56,166 bases of DNA, taken from the NCBI GenBank assembly GCA_902761635.1, contig CACWLG010000012.1:1-56166 (forward strand). Reading direction: 5' to 3'. Of the stretch, positions 1 through 7,760 are shown one piece after another. The first letter of the stretch is position 1, and every line of letters starts with the position of its first letter. Position numbers and translations under genes: made by a program. The DNA is from Oscillospiraceae bacterium (GTDB lineage: Bacteria > Bacillota > Clostridia > Oscillospirales > Oscillospiraceae). The notes under the pieces were generated by a model. The model ran no database searches, was not told the DNA's origin, and saw nothing but the letters and a program-made list of their open reading frames with translations.

Positions 1-581
1 TGAATCAGTATGAGCTCCATACGCTTCTTTCCGGTTTAAACCTGAAAGACACGGTGAATTGGGACTATTTCATTCTCTTGGTGGCTAAGACCGGGATGCG
101 ATTCTCAGAAGCACTGGCTCTAACGCCAGATGATTTTGATTTTGCTCACCAAACTTTATCCATCAGTAAGACATGGGACTATAAGGGCAATGGCGGTTTT
201 CTCCCGACAAAGAACAAGTCATCAGTACGCAAGATCCAAATCGATTGGCAGACCGTCATCCAGTTTTCCGAACTGGTACGTGGTCTCCCTAAAGATAAGC
301 CTATTTTTGTTTGCGAAAAACAGGATATCTATAATTCTACTGTCAATGGAATTCTGGAACGATATTGTTCTAAAATGGGCCTTCCAGTCATTTCAGTGCA
401 TGGACTCCGTCATACGCATGCTTCCCTGTTGCTTTTTGCGGGGGTGTCAATAGCTAGCGTTGCTAGACGCTTGGGCCATGCCAGTATGACCACTACCCAG
501 AAGACCTATTTACATATCATTCAGGAGCTAGAAAACCAGGATATTGATATCGTCATGCGATCTATGGCAGGGTTAAACTGA
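1..581 (+). CDS. Tyrosine recombinase (integrase), C-terminal catalytic part, cut by window edge
   Basis: The frame is open from base 3, so the gene starts upstream of the window; the GTG at 54 is only the first in-frame start here. The visible part is the catalytic domain of the lambda-integrase family. Counting from that GTG, the active-site set is Arg16 (TGMRFSE), a lysine in the beta-hairpin (TKNKSS, 53/55), His116 and Arg119 (HGLRH), His142 (LGH) and nucleophile Tyr152 (TYLH). All key residues are present, so the enzyme should be active. Its 3' end overlaps the 3' end of the convergent hsdS gene by 20 bases. That pairing is typical of the PsrA/CreX-type recombinases that invert hsdS segments, but an ordinary element integrase cannot be excluded. 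Confidence 0.9.
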   Translation, partial: NQYELHTLLSGLNLKDTVNWDYFILLVAKTGMRFSEALALTPDDFDFAHQTLSISKTWDYKGNGGFLPTKNKSSVRKIQIDWQTVIQFSELVRGLPKDKPIFVCEKQDIYNSTVNGILERYCSKMGLPVISVHGLRHTHASLLLFAGVSIASVARRLGHASMTTTQKTYLHIIQELENQDIDIVMRSMAGLN

Positions 582-1689
582 TGATTCCCTGCTTACGCTG
601 ATGAAGGGTGATAAGGATGTCGAGGTGCTCAAAATATGCAGCTATCATCTTCTGCTCATCATACTTTGGCACACGTATATACATCTTCTGTAGATCCAAA
701 AATGATAGAACTTTTTGACCTGTGCCCGTGCATGTATAGCCTATTTCGCGCACGACTTCATCACTATTGTTAAGCACCAATGAAATGAAGAATATATCAC
801 TATTGTTTCCACAAAAAACAGGATAGAATTTGCTGATAATGCCTCTATCACAGCATTTGTTGATGTTGAAAGTGAAGTCGACGCCATCACTCCGGTTTCT
901 GTACGTACAGTAGTTTCGAGGCAGAATATTATACCCTGTAATATCATGATTCTGCTTTCGCCCGAAGTGCTCCTCCTGAAGAATTACCCCTTCTGTTTTA
1001 GACGATGTTAGTACTGGCAGAGTACAATCAGATTCAACCGTTTCTTTGTACTCAACAATGAGCTCTGACAGCTTACGCTGTTCCCAAGGGTCAGTAAAAC
1101 CGGCAAAACGGATTTCAGGGACATTGCTACCATCACGCGGAAACATTTTTTCAAGCATAGACTTTTTGACATTTTTCAGCCGGTCATACTTACGCTGATG
1201 AAGGGTGATGAGGTTGTCGATTCCCTTGAAAAAATCTCCGATTTGCTTCTGCTCTTGAGGATTTCCGGGCGAATATACTTCGATCTCAGCCAAATCATTC
1301 GAGTTGATCGCCGGATAGCTTGTTCCAGTACAATTATCCAAAACAACCTTCACGAAGCCATCACTCTGTACAAGGCAAAGCAAAAAACGACCATCTACAA
1401 CAGGGCGCATTTGTGCATATCCTGTTGAGAAAACATAGTGTTTATCAGGCTTTTCAAACAAATAATTGTTTTTCTGATATGGTCTAACGGTCTGATAGAA
1501 AAGATCACCTGTCTGGGCTAAACGCTGTGCTCTTGAAGGCGCCGTTCTTTTTGACTCTGTCCTGTGAGATAACATTTCCGTCCCTACTACCGATTCCAAA
1601 TCGACGTACTCAAACACGTCAGGCAGCTCTGCTTTAGGATTAAAAATAGCCAGTTCACTCAGCTTACGCTGTTCCCAAGGGTTGGTCAT
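562..1689 (-). CDS. hsdS: Type I restriction-modification specificity subunit (HsdS), probable silent/alternate copy
   Basis: The 375-residue protein has the two-half layout of HsdS. TRD1 follows NPWEQRKLSEL, and a central conserved helix ends in ITLHQRKYDRLKNVKK and MLEKMF. TRD2 follows a second DPWEQRKLSEL, and a second helix begins ITLHQRK. HsdS sets the DNA target of the HsdM/HsdR complex. The second helix should continue like the first, but here it breaks off straight after LHQRK into a short unrelated tail read from the end of the recombinase gene. This suggests a recombination breakpoint. The start overlaps the stop of the upstream gene (ATGA), so translation is probably coupled. No hsdM or hsdR is visible; they would have to lie left of the window. 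Confidence 0.85.
   Translation of the reverse strand: MTNPWEQRKLSELAIFNPKAELPDVFEYVDLESVVGTEMLSHRTESKRTAPSRAQRLAQTGDLFYQTVRPYQKNNYLFEKPDKHYVFSTGYAQMRPVVDGRFLLCLVQSDGFVKVVLDNCTGTSYPAINSNDLAEIEVYSPGNPQEQKQIGDFFKGIDNLITLHQRKYDRLKNVKKSMLEKMFPRDGSNVPEIRFAGFTDPWEQRKLSELIVEYKETVESDCTLPVLTSSKTEGVILQEEHFGRKQNHDITGYNILPRNYCTYRNRSDGVDFTFNINKCCDRGIISKFYPVFCGNNSDIFFISLVLNNSDEVVREIGYTCTGTGQKVLSFLDLQKMYIRVPKYDEQKMIAAYFEHLDILITLHQRKQGIISLTLP
592..612. repeat. hsdS internal direct repeat A (mate at 1189-1209)
   Basis: Twenty-one identical bases beginning CTTACGCTGATGAAGG occur here and at 1189-1209, 597 bp apart. They encode the ITLHQRK end of each HsdS half. The left copy sits exactly where the hsdS reading frame loses its conserved C-terminal helix, so it marks the probable recombination crossover. 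Confidence 0.85.
1069..1091. repeat. hsdS internal direct repeat B (mate at 1660-1682)
   Basis: Twenty-three identical bases beginning CAGCTTACGCTGTTCCC occur here and at 1660-1682, 591 bp apart. They encode the PWEQRKLSEL segment at the start of each target-recognition domain. Together with repeat A they bracket both TRDs, so whole TRDs could be exchanged with other hsdS copies. Confidence 0.85.
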
Positions 1690-2519
1690 TTGGGGGCGTT
1701 TCGGCTCATGTATTGTTCAAACAATGTATCCCTTAGATTTATCTCACTGAACAGAATGAGAACCGTTGTCCGGATAACTTGGCTGTACATTTTCACATAT
1801 TCATCCAGGGGTATAAATTGATCCAGAGCATCTTGCTGTTTGTTTTGCTCTCTAAGGAGAAGTCCAACAATCCAGTGAAACTCTGCGGTAAACAGATCAT
1901 AAGCATGTTCTCTTGCTTCATCGACCACATTATTCCAGCGAGGTTCTGCTTTGGCCAGATAAGTATCGAGAGCAGGGAGCAATGGCTTTAATACCAGCTT
2001 CCAATAATCCAGACTGAAAACCTTATAGCAAAACTCCGTTCTAAGAGCCATATCCACACCATTCTGCCGGTTTGTATTGTAGTCAGAAAAGTTAATCGGC
2101 GTGAGCAGTGATTGAAATCCATTTTTAAGCCCTTTCTCAAAATCCCGGCCTTTTACTGCTTCCGTAAATCGCTCAATCACGACCTGCTCGCATGAGGCAA
2201 AGAAGCTCTTCATCCCGCCACCGAAGTTCACGGTAAAAGAAGATTTCGGACAATCAGATTTGCTATACAGATCCTGTCCAGTAATAGGATAGTTGATTCC
2301 CCATTCCTTGCGGAAATCCAGATAACCCCGTTGCAGTTTATTCAATATTAGCGCCTTATGTTCGTATGCGTGATTTCTGGTTTTCTCTATTTCAATGTTA
2401 ATTAGTCCATTTGTCGTTGGTTTTACACTAAAAAACAGTTGTCTCATATATCTATAATGAATGAGAATCTGCTTGATAATCCTTATGTTTTTCGAAATGT
2501 TGGGAAGTCTTCCCAACAT
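1686..2519 (-). CDS. Protein of unknown function coupled to hsdS
   Basis: I do not recognise this 277-residue family. It is mixed alpha/beta with no signal peptide or membrane segment; a tract around residues 95-110 (VNFGGGMKSFF) and a helical C-terminal half with several Trp residues are the most distinctive parts. Its stop codon overlaps the hsdS start (ATGA), so the two are probably co-translated. The start is uncertain. The ATG at 2519 lies inside a perfect 23-bp palindrome, so the start codon could be occluded by an RNA hairpin or the palindrome could be an operator. The Met at 2447 is an alternative without a good ribosome site. It might be a restriction-associated accessory protein, but only position suggests this. 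Confidence 0.6.
   Translation of the reverse strand: MLGRLPNISKNIRIIKQILIHYRYMRQLFFSVKPTTNGLINIEIEKTRNHAYEHKALILNKLQRGYLDFRKEWGINYPITGQDLYSKSDCPKSSFTVNFGGGMKSFFASCEQVVIERFTEAVKGRDFEKGLKNGFQSLLTPINFSDYNTNRQNGVDMALRTEFCYKVFSLDYWKLVLKPLLPALDTYLAKAEPRWNNVVDEAREHAYDLFTAEFHWIVGLLLREQNKQQDALDQFIPLDEYVKMYSQVIRTTVLILFSEINLRDTLFEQYMSRNAPK
2497..2519. promoter_or_regulatory. Perfect palindrome in divergent promoter, candidate operator
   Basis: An 11-bp arm (ATGTTGGGAAG) is followed by one base and its exact reverse complement. The core with 10-bp arms recurs at 5953-5973. It lies between the leftward unknown/hsdS pair and the rightward TetR-like gene, 62 bp before that gene's start, which is where a TetR-type autoregulator would bind. 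It also covers the annotated start codon of the leftward gene. Confidence 0.6.
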
Positions 2520-2580
2520 TTTAGATTCCGCCGTCCGTTTGCTCGTTCTGTATCTATAAAATAGTTATAGAAAGGAAAAA

Positions 2581-3213
2581 ATGAACACAGAAGAGCAAAA
2601 TGAAGAATATACAATATTCGGGACGCTGTATGAACCGGAAGGCTTATATAACGATACCCTCCAGCAGGTCCTCGCAGGATTATTGAGCGGCATCAATCTC
2701 CACCACGGGAAATTAGATCAAGTAAAAAGGGAGGATGTCCTGGCTGGCTCAGATATCGCCCCGGCTACTCTAGACCAATATTTCAAAGGTACGGATCAGA
2801 TAATGGCGGACATCCATCAGGAACTGAGTAAAATTATGGGGCAAATTGAGCAACATATGGGGAGATATAAAAGAGACGCTGTTATCCGGTTCCTTCTGGA
2901 AAACCTCCGGAAGCAACCCCTGATGCTGAAGATTCTTGTAGCTCTGGACGACCGCCATTTCTGGGAAATCCACTTAAGAAAAATTCTTCTCTACCTCACT
3001 GTCCCGTATTGGTGGGACGATGAAGACGAAGTATGGGATGAAGTATATGAGGTGTTTTGTTTTGAGTTTCAGCTTGTTCTTGAATGGTGGTCCGTGTCAG
3101 ACTTTTCTGAGAGCCTACTGGAAGATGCTTTTAAACGGGTGAAGGCATGGATTGCCGCAGACTCTGCCTATCGTGCTGGCCTTACTTTCGACTGGCCACA
3201 TACGGACGCATAA
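2581..3213 (+). CDS. TetR-like transcriptional regulator
   Basis: The 210-residue protein has an N-terminal helical segment resembling the TetR DNA-binding domain. Around residues 45-80 the pattern VLAGSDIAPATLDQYFKGTDQIMADI matches the usual TetR form in which a recognition helix ends in YF and is followed by a short helix. The remainder is helical and acidic with a Trp-rich stretch (YWWDDEDEVWDEVYEV), as expected of a ligand or dimer domain. The ATG follows GAAAGGAAAAA. It is divergent from the unknown/hsdS pair across a perfect palindrome that is repeated before the 6.1-kb gene block, suggesting it controls both. The family call rests on the HTH pattern only and could be a remote relative. 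Confidence 0.6.
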   Translation: MNTEEQNEEYTIFGTLYEPEGLYNDTLQQVLAGLLSGINLHHGKLDQVKREDVLAGSDIAPATLDQYFKGTDQIMADIHQELSKIMGQIEQHMGRYKRDAVIRFLLENLRKQPLMLKILVALDDRHFWEIHLRKILLYLTVPYWWDDEDEVWDEVYEVFCFEFQLVLEWWSVSDFSESLLEDAFKRVKAWIAADSAYRAGLTFDWPHTDA

Positions 3214-3219
3214 AAACAA

Positions 3220-3256
3220 TTACGCCCTGTCAGTCACAAATGACTTCAGGGCGTAA
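3220..3256 (-). terminator. Terminator between convergent regulator and STAND gene
   Basis: A 10-bp stem (TTACGCCCTG with its complement) is extended by an inner AGTCA/TGACT pair. On the minus strand it is followed by a U-rich tract (TTGTTTTTA), so it mainly ends the STAND transcript. It may also stop the rightward one. Confidence 0.75.
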
Positions 3257-3271
3257 CCTCATTCTTTGGTA

Positions 3272-5356
3272 TTAATTTTCAGTTGCTTTCACAATCACAT
3301 CGCTTGCATTATCTAGAATCTGCTCAAGCTCTACTTTTAATTCCTTGCATCTTTTTATCAACGCCTCATCGCCATAATCTTCGGCTTTTTCGGCAACGAG
3401 ATCCGCTTCAGACAGAACGGAATCCATATTGTAAAGATTAAAGCCATTCCTCCTAGCGGATTCTGCGGCCTTGGGTATTTTCTGCACATCTTCTTCAAGC
3501 TGCGTGATGCCCTGGCAGACTATCTGGTATAACTGTTCTTTTGCTCGTTGCTCATTCCCAGACCGCGTATAGGCCTCATACAGAGCCCCAGCAGAGCTGT
3601 GGTCTCTGAGCCACTCTGTTCTGCTCTGGTGATGCAGTTCATCGAATACAATCTCAAGCAGTAACGGGTGAACAACGATCATGCCACCATCAGAGTCAAC
3701 CAAAGAGTATTTTTTAAGAGCAAAAAACAGCTCATCCCGCTTATTTTCCGAATATAAAACATCAAAAAGAGGATTTCTCTGCGCTTTTCTTATAATTTGC
3801 TCCCCATCAGGGCTTTCCAAAACTACCACACCATCTGGCCTTGTTTCCACAATCCTATATGCCAATTCTTTTCCAGATCCATCATCGATGAGTTCGTACA
3901 CGGGACGCGTGTCCAGATCTTTCATCGAGAGAAAATGCATCTTGGTTATTGTATTGACAAAATCTCTTAGCGGTAGGCTGTTGACACCCAGTTCCGAGAA
4001 AAAATGCAGGAAAGAAAGTGCATACGGGATATCTTTGATTTTTTCCAATGTAATATGAAATACTTCACGTATAGTAGCGATGCTGTCGTTCTGGTCGAAA
4101 AGAGGTGCTCCGATACGATCCCACTTGTCGAGATATTCTTTATAGGAAATGCCCATCTCCCGGATATACGCTCCTGCATATTCTATTCCAAGCGGGAGGT
4201 ATCCAAGCTTTTTAGAGAGAATGGCAGCATATTCATCCGGTTCTCTTTCGGCTTTCCTCGCTAGTAGTTCCAAAGCGATCTCCGGATCTGGCAAATATAC
4301 TTCAAGAGAATTTGTTCTCGGTAGGCTCCCATCACAATGCGTAGTAATGATGACATTCACGTTTTTCGTTGGAATGAACTTCTGGAGCCAATTTCCGGAT
4401 TTTTGTTTTGTACCCGGAAAGCTCTGATAAAAATCCGCATTATCAAAAACCAGAAGTGTCTTATTCCGCTGCTCGATAAACTGACAGAAAGAAAGGGCGG
4501 TCTGCTCGTTATCGTCAGTATCTGTAGACAGGGTTGGCTGATATGCTTTTAAAATCCTTTGGCAGTCATTTCTAAGGGTTTCTATGCTCGTAGCATCAAG
4601 CCATATGACGGTATTGTATTCTTCAAGGTGGCGTTTCGCATATTGGAGGGCAATCTCCGTTTTACCAATCCCATCCATTCCTCGAAGAATAAAAACACAT
4701 CGTTTGCTCTCATCGGAGAATTCGTTTTCAAGGATAGAGAGATAATCCTCTCGACCCACAAAATCTGGGCTTGGGAGCAACGGAATATGTTTTATGGGTT
4801 CTTCGAATTTTATAGCATATGAAGGAGCGGGCAACTTTGCCTGCCGGACTTTATACCCATTAGCCGGTTCCTCTAAATATTTTTCGCATGCCTCCTCAAA
4901 AAAAGCATACTTGTCTTTAACTTTGCTCAGGAAAAACCCAATCAGCCCTTCAAAAATGGGTGTGTCTGTCTTGTTGAATTGACGAGCCTTTTCAGCAAGA
5001 ACAGCATATGGGAGATCTTTATTCTCTACACCTTCGAGATTCGCCTTCGTATGGAAATTACTTTCGGTTAGAAATATTTTTCTGCGCTCCTGCATTCCTA
5101 ATCCGCTGTAATAGCCTTCAAGGAGCGCCATCTCACCTAATGCTATATCAGACGATGACGAAACTCCATACGCAGAAATCGCAAGCCAGATCAGAAAAGC
5201 TTTTGCACACTCTGTTTTATTGTCATTCTTTCCATCAATCTCAGGCATGGCAAGCCCGGCCATCGTATACATGCGACTCACCGCATCAACATATTCATCC
5301 TTTCGGAAATGGTCAATTATAGGCTGGTACTGTGAATAATTCTTTTCTTTTGCCAT
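3272..5356 (-). CDS. STAND-class NB-ARC NTPase, candidate defence protein
   Basis: From the preferred start (ATG at 5356, eight bases after GAGG) the protein has 694 residues. A helical N-terminal region of about 195 residues precedes an NB-ARC/STAND nucleotide-binding core. The core opens with FVGRED and has Walker A GMDGIGKTE (about 226-234), Walker B LLVFDNAD (about 301-308), a sensor-like VIITTH and a GLPLA-like motif GYLPLGIEYAGA (about 386-396). The C-terminal 250 residues are helical without recognised repeats. STAND proteins act as nucleotide-switched sensors, and several bacterial families (Avs and NLR-like) detect phage proteins. Here the gene lies next to hsdS in a mobile island, so a role in immunity or signalling is plausible but unproven. 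An upstream TTG at 5387 is less likely as the start. Confidence 0.8.
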   Translation of the reverse strand: MAKEKNYSQYQPIIDHFRKDEYVDAVSRMYTMAGLAMPEIDGKNDNKTECAKAFLIWLAISAYGVSSSSDIALGEMALLEGYYSGLGMQERRKIFLTESNFHTKANLEGVENKDLPYAVLAEKARQFNKTDTPIFEGLIGFFLSKVKDKYAFFEEACEKYLEEPANGYKVRQAKLPAPSYAIKFEEPIKHIPLLPSPDFVGREDYLSILENEFSDESKRCVFILRGMDGIGKTEIALQYAKRHLEEYNTVIWLDATSIETLRNDCQRILKAYQPTLSTDTDDNEQTALSFCQFIEQRNKTLLVFDNADFYQSFPGTKQKSGNWLQKFIPTKNVNVIITTHCDGSLPRTNSLEVYLPDPEIALELLARKAEREPDEYAAILSKKLGYLPLGIEYAGAYIREMGISYKEYLDKWDRIGAPLFDQNDSIATIREVFHITLEKIKDIPYALSFLHFFSELGVNSLPLRDFVNTITKMHFLSMKDLDTRPVYELIDDGSGKELAYRIVETRPDGVVVLESPDGEQIIRKAQRNPLFDVLYSENKRDELFFALKKYSLVDSDGGMIVVHPLLLEIVFDELHHQSRTEWLRDHSSAGALYEAYTRSGNEQRAKEQLYQIVCQGITQLEEDVQKIPKAAESARRNGFNLYNMDSVLSEADLVAEKAEDYGDEALIKRCKELKVELEQILDNASDVIVKATEN

Positions 5357-5500
5357 ATTCATTTCCTCATCAAAACAATTCTGCAAAATTCTGCGTTATT
5401 ACAACCGAAGGTCGGTTTTATTGTGCTTGGTTTATTTTCGTGTTATGCTCGCGCCAGAGTTCAGGCCTGAACCGAAAACAACAAATAAGGAGAAAATCCA

Positions 5501-5857
5501 ATGAACAATCATGATAACTGCATAGAAATCGCTTTTAATCTCATTAAAGAGCTACATGAACACATTATGGAAGTCAACGAGGTGATTGATCGAGAGATGA
5601 ACAATAAACGGTATTATAACCGCGAACTGCTAACCCTTCTTAACAGAAGCAGTAAAGATATAACCAATGCATGTGGACTCATCCTGGCAGCCGCGGAGAA
5701 TTGTCTCTCAGACGACTATGTTTTGAGCATGATAGTAGACCCATCGAACTACGATTTACACGAAGACGCTGGCGAAGAAGACTCCCCGGTTGAATCAGAT
5801 GAGCCAGAACAGGTTTGTAAGATTATTGACTATTCTACCAAATCTGTCATAACTTAA
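5501..5857 (+). CDS. Small acidic helical protein, unknown
   Basis: The 118-residue protein has a good ribosome site (AAGGAGAAAATCC before ATG). It is helical in its first 80 residues (IAFNLIKELHEHIMEVNEVIDREM) and ends in an acidic tail rich in Glu/Asp. It is divergent from the STAND gene, sharing the 145-bp gap between their starts, and is closed by its own terminator. I do not recognise the family. Small helical partners beside NTPase sensors can be regulators or cofactors, but nothing in the sequence shows this. Confidence 0.7.
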   Translation: MNNHDNCIEIAFNLIKELHEHIMEVNEVIDREMNNKRYYNRELLTLLNRSSKDITNACGLILAAAENCLSDDYVLSMIVDPSNYDLHEDAGEEDSPVESDEPEQVCKIIDYSTKSVIT

Positions 5858-5905
5858 CAAGTAAAAACAGCACGAACGCATCAAATACTCAAAAGTCCCG
5901 CTTCA

Positions 5906-5950
5906 GACGGCAGATCACTCCAACAGGGGTGACCTGTCGTCTTTTTTTAT
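5906..5950 (+). terminator. Rho-independent terminator
   Basis: A 13-bp stem (GACGGCAGATCAC with GTGACCTGTCGTC, mostly paired with wobble positions) closes an 11-base loop and is followed by TTTTTTTATTTT. It ends the small gene at 5501-5857. Confidence 0.85.
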
Positions 5951-5952
5951 TT

Positions 5953-5973
5953 TGTTGGGAAGTCTTCCCAACA
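5953..5973. promoter_or_regulatory. Second copy of the palindrome, candidate operator
   Basis: The 21-base sequence is identical to the core of the palindrome at 2497-2519: arm TGTTGGGAAG, one base, reverse complement. It sits just after a terminator and about 150 bp upstream of the first gene of the small-gene block. An operator for the same regulator is therefore a natural reading. Confidence 0.6.
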
Positions 5974-6125
5974 TTTCAGAAACTACAAACTGTTTTACTA
6001 CATAATCATGATAAAATCGCCTCAAATCGCAATATTTCACAACATTATTGACGATTTAGCAAATTTACAATCTAACAGACCGCTTCAAACGCACTGTCTA
6101 TCCTAGAAAGGGGGTGATTCTAATC

Positions 6126-6545
6126 ATGACAGTAAACGAGATTCGCATCAACACTTTGTTCGACGAGCTTGTCCCGCGCATGGGTAAAGCAGACTCCCTT
6201 GCGGGCGAACTTGTCCGGGCTACCTGCCGTATTGGTTATCGCTATTTCAATGACGGAGACCATATTGGTATTGGCTATGGCAAGGAAACCTGTAATCCTG
6301 CAGCTCGCTTTCTGCTGAAGCACTTTAGCACCGATGATGGTGCTGGTGTTACCTCGGCTGTGAAAACGCTGTGGGGGCTTTCGGATGAAGCCACCTATGA
6401 GCAGAAATTGGATGAGCTAAACGGCTTGGTGGCCGATTTTATCGGCAGCCACCCGGAACTCCGTGAGGCAGAAACAGAAGATATGTTCTCCTGTACTATT
6501 CCTGATGAAGACCGGGACGACGATTATGAGGAGGAATACGAATGA
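6126..6545 (+). CDS. ICE/phage accessory protein, unknown
   Basis: The 139-residue protein starts at the ATG at 6126, because an AAAGGGGGTG ribosome site lies before it and the upstream in-frame GTG at 6114 is part of that site. It is a compact mixed alpha/beta protein (RYFNDGDHIGIGYG, ARFLLKHF) with a very acidic C-terminus (DEDRDDDYEEEYE). It opens a run of co-directional genes with short gaps or overlaps; its last codons overlap the next start (ATGA). I recognise only that this kind of protein is common in clostridial mobile elements. Confidence 0.75.
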   Translation: MTVNEIRINTLFDELVPRMGKADSLAGELVRATCRIGYRYFNDGDHIGIGYGKETCNPAARFLLKHFSTDDGAGVTSAVKTLWGLSDEATYEQKLDELNGLVADFIGSHPELREAETEDMFSCTIPDEDRDDDYEEEYE

Positions 6546-7180
6546 CAAGTAAAATCAGAGATCAGATCCTTAAAGTCCGCGAAGACGGCAGAACCAACAT
6601 GTTCGATATCAATGGCGTGATGTATGTGGCGAATGACCTCTGCTTCTATGAGCTGGTTGTCTATCTGGATGATCGCTCTAACCGGGCAGAGTACGCCCAC
6701 TTCATCAGGACCGGCGAGGCCGAGATCACTGATGATGATTCAGATGAAGATTCCGCAGAAGACGGGGACGACGATGAGTCGGCCTCGTTAACTCATGAAG
6801 AGCAGAAATCTGAGGCTGTAAAACGCCTCAAGGTGTTATTCGAAGACAGCACTATTCCGGACGCGTTTGAGAAAGCCGGTACCGTGTACCTGTGTGATCA
6901 TCCAGACGGCAGACCCATCCCCATCTCGGAAGAGATGATGGATGATCTCCGTCAGCTGGAGAAGGAACACGGGTTACTCGTGTATTTGGTTATCGCAGAC
7001 TCCTGGTCCTATTCGTACCTGTATGTAAGTAAGTACAAGGAAGAATGGGAGATGGATGTGAACGATCTTGGCGAAGGGTATCCGGTTGTCTATGTTGAGA
7101 ACCTGGAAGACCCGGAATGCTCCGAGTTCGGCAGCATCCGCATTTTCCCGAACGGAGACGGATTCATCCGTATTGCGTGA
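6542..7180 (+). CDS. DUF5049-like protein with extra C-terminal domain
   Basis: The 212-residue protein has an N-terminal part (about 1-60, KIRDQILKVREDGRTNMF and FYELVVYL) that resembles the DUF5049 family known from phages and mobile elements. A strongly acidic linker (about 62-82, DDDSDEDSAEDGDDDE) follows, then a C-terminal domain of about 110 residues with an aromatic tract (SWSYSYLYVSKYKEEW) and a beta-rich end. The start overlaps the upstream stop by four bases. The function is unknown. The two halves look like separate domains joined by the acidic linker. Confidence 0.75.
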   Translation: MTSKIRDQILKVREDGRTNMFDINGVMYVANDLCFYELVVYLDDRSNRAEYAHFIRTGEAEITDDDSDEDSAEDGDDDESASLTHEEQKSEAVKRLKVLFEDSTIPDAFEKAGTVYLCDHPDGRPIPISEEMMDDLRQLEKEHGLLVYLVIADSWSYSYLYVSKYKEEWEMDVNDLGEGYPVVYVENLEDPECSEFGSIRIFPNGDGFIRIA

Positions 7181-7191
7181 AAGGAGAAACC

Positions 7192-7515
7192 ATGGGACTT
7201 ATTCCCGTAGACATGAATGATCGTCTCGGCGCTCTCACCGCTATAGAGGTTCCTTATCCGGAATCCTTTAGCGAGAAAGCGTGGAGAGTCATCCGGTACA
7301 TGGATGGAGCCATGTTCCTGTTCTTCTATAAAGGCCGGTATGTCGCAACTGACGAAAGCCTTTATCTCACGGAACACGGAGATGGCTCCCACGATGCCCC
7401 ATACGGAGCGCCTCGCTGGACCGGAGACAGTCTCGAAGAATTTGAGCACTGGCTGGAAGAACTCGCAGACGTCTATGACGATGAAGGCGATGTTCCCGGC
7501 TGGGGAGAGGAGTAA
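7192..7515 (+). CDS. Small mobile-element protein, unknown
   Basis: The 107-residue protein begins at ATG 7192, chosen for the AAAGGAGAAACC ribosome site just before it; the open frame extends further upstream without a site. It is acidic and aromatic-rich (KAWRVIRYMDGAMFLFFYKGRYV) and ends with an acidic helix. It is part of the same small-gene run. I do not recognise a family. Confidence 0.7.
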   Translation: MGLIPVDMNDRLGALTAIEVPYPESFSEKAWRVIRYMDGAMFLFFYKGRYVATDESLYLTEHGDGSHDAPYGAPRWTGDSLEEFEHWLEELADVYDDEGDVPGWGEE

Positions 7516-7520
7516 TAAAG

Positions 7521-7760
7521 ATGGGCTCTTTTGCCGCACTTAAACCAATTTCTCTCATGGGCGCTCTTATGGAGGCCCAGAAGCAAGGCTTTGAAAAGAT
7601 CAAAAAATGCCCGGACCAGAAGCCGGAAGGGTTAGCTCAGTTCGCTGAGAAGCTCTTTGCGACTCATGTGGACTACAAGGACTATGTCCGTTTCGGCTGT
7701 TACATCGTCCGTCTGAAAGATGCCTGGGCAAAGGAGGCAGAAGTCTATGAACTTTCCTGA
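7521..7760 (+). CDS. Small mobile-element protein, unknown
   Basis: The 79-residue protein begins five bases after the previous stop, with a weak ribosome site inside the previous gene's end. It is basic at the N-terminus and has a motif VDYKDYVRFGCYIVRLKDAWAKE near its end. The last bases overlap the start of the following gene, so expression is probably coupled. The function is unknown. Confidence 0.65.
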   Translation: MGSFAALKPISLMGALMEAQKQGFEKIKKCPDQKPEGLAQFAEKLFATHVDYKDYVRFGCYIVRLKDAWAKEAEVYELS

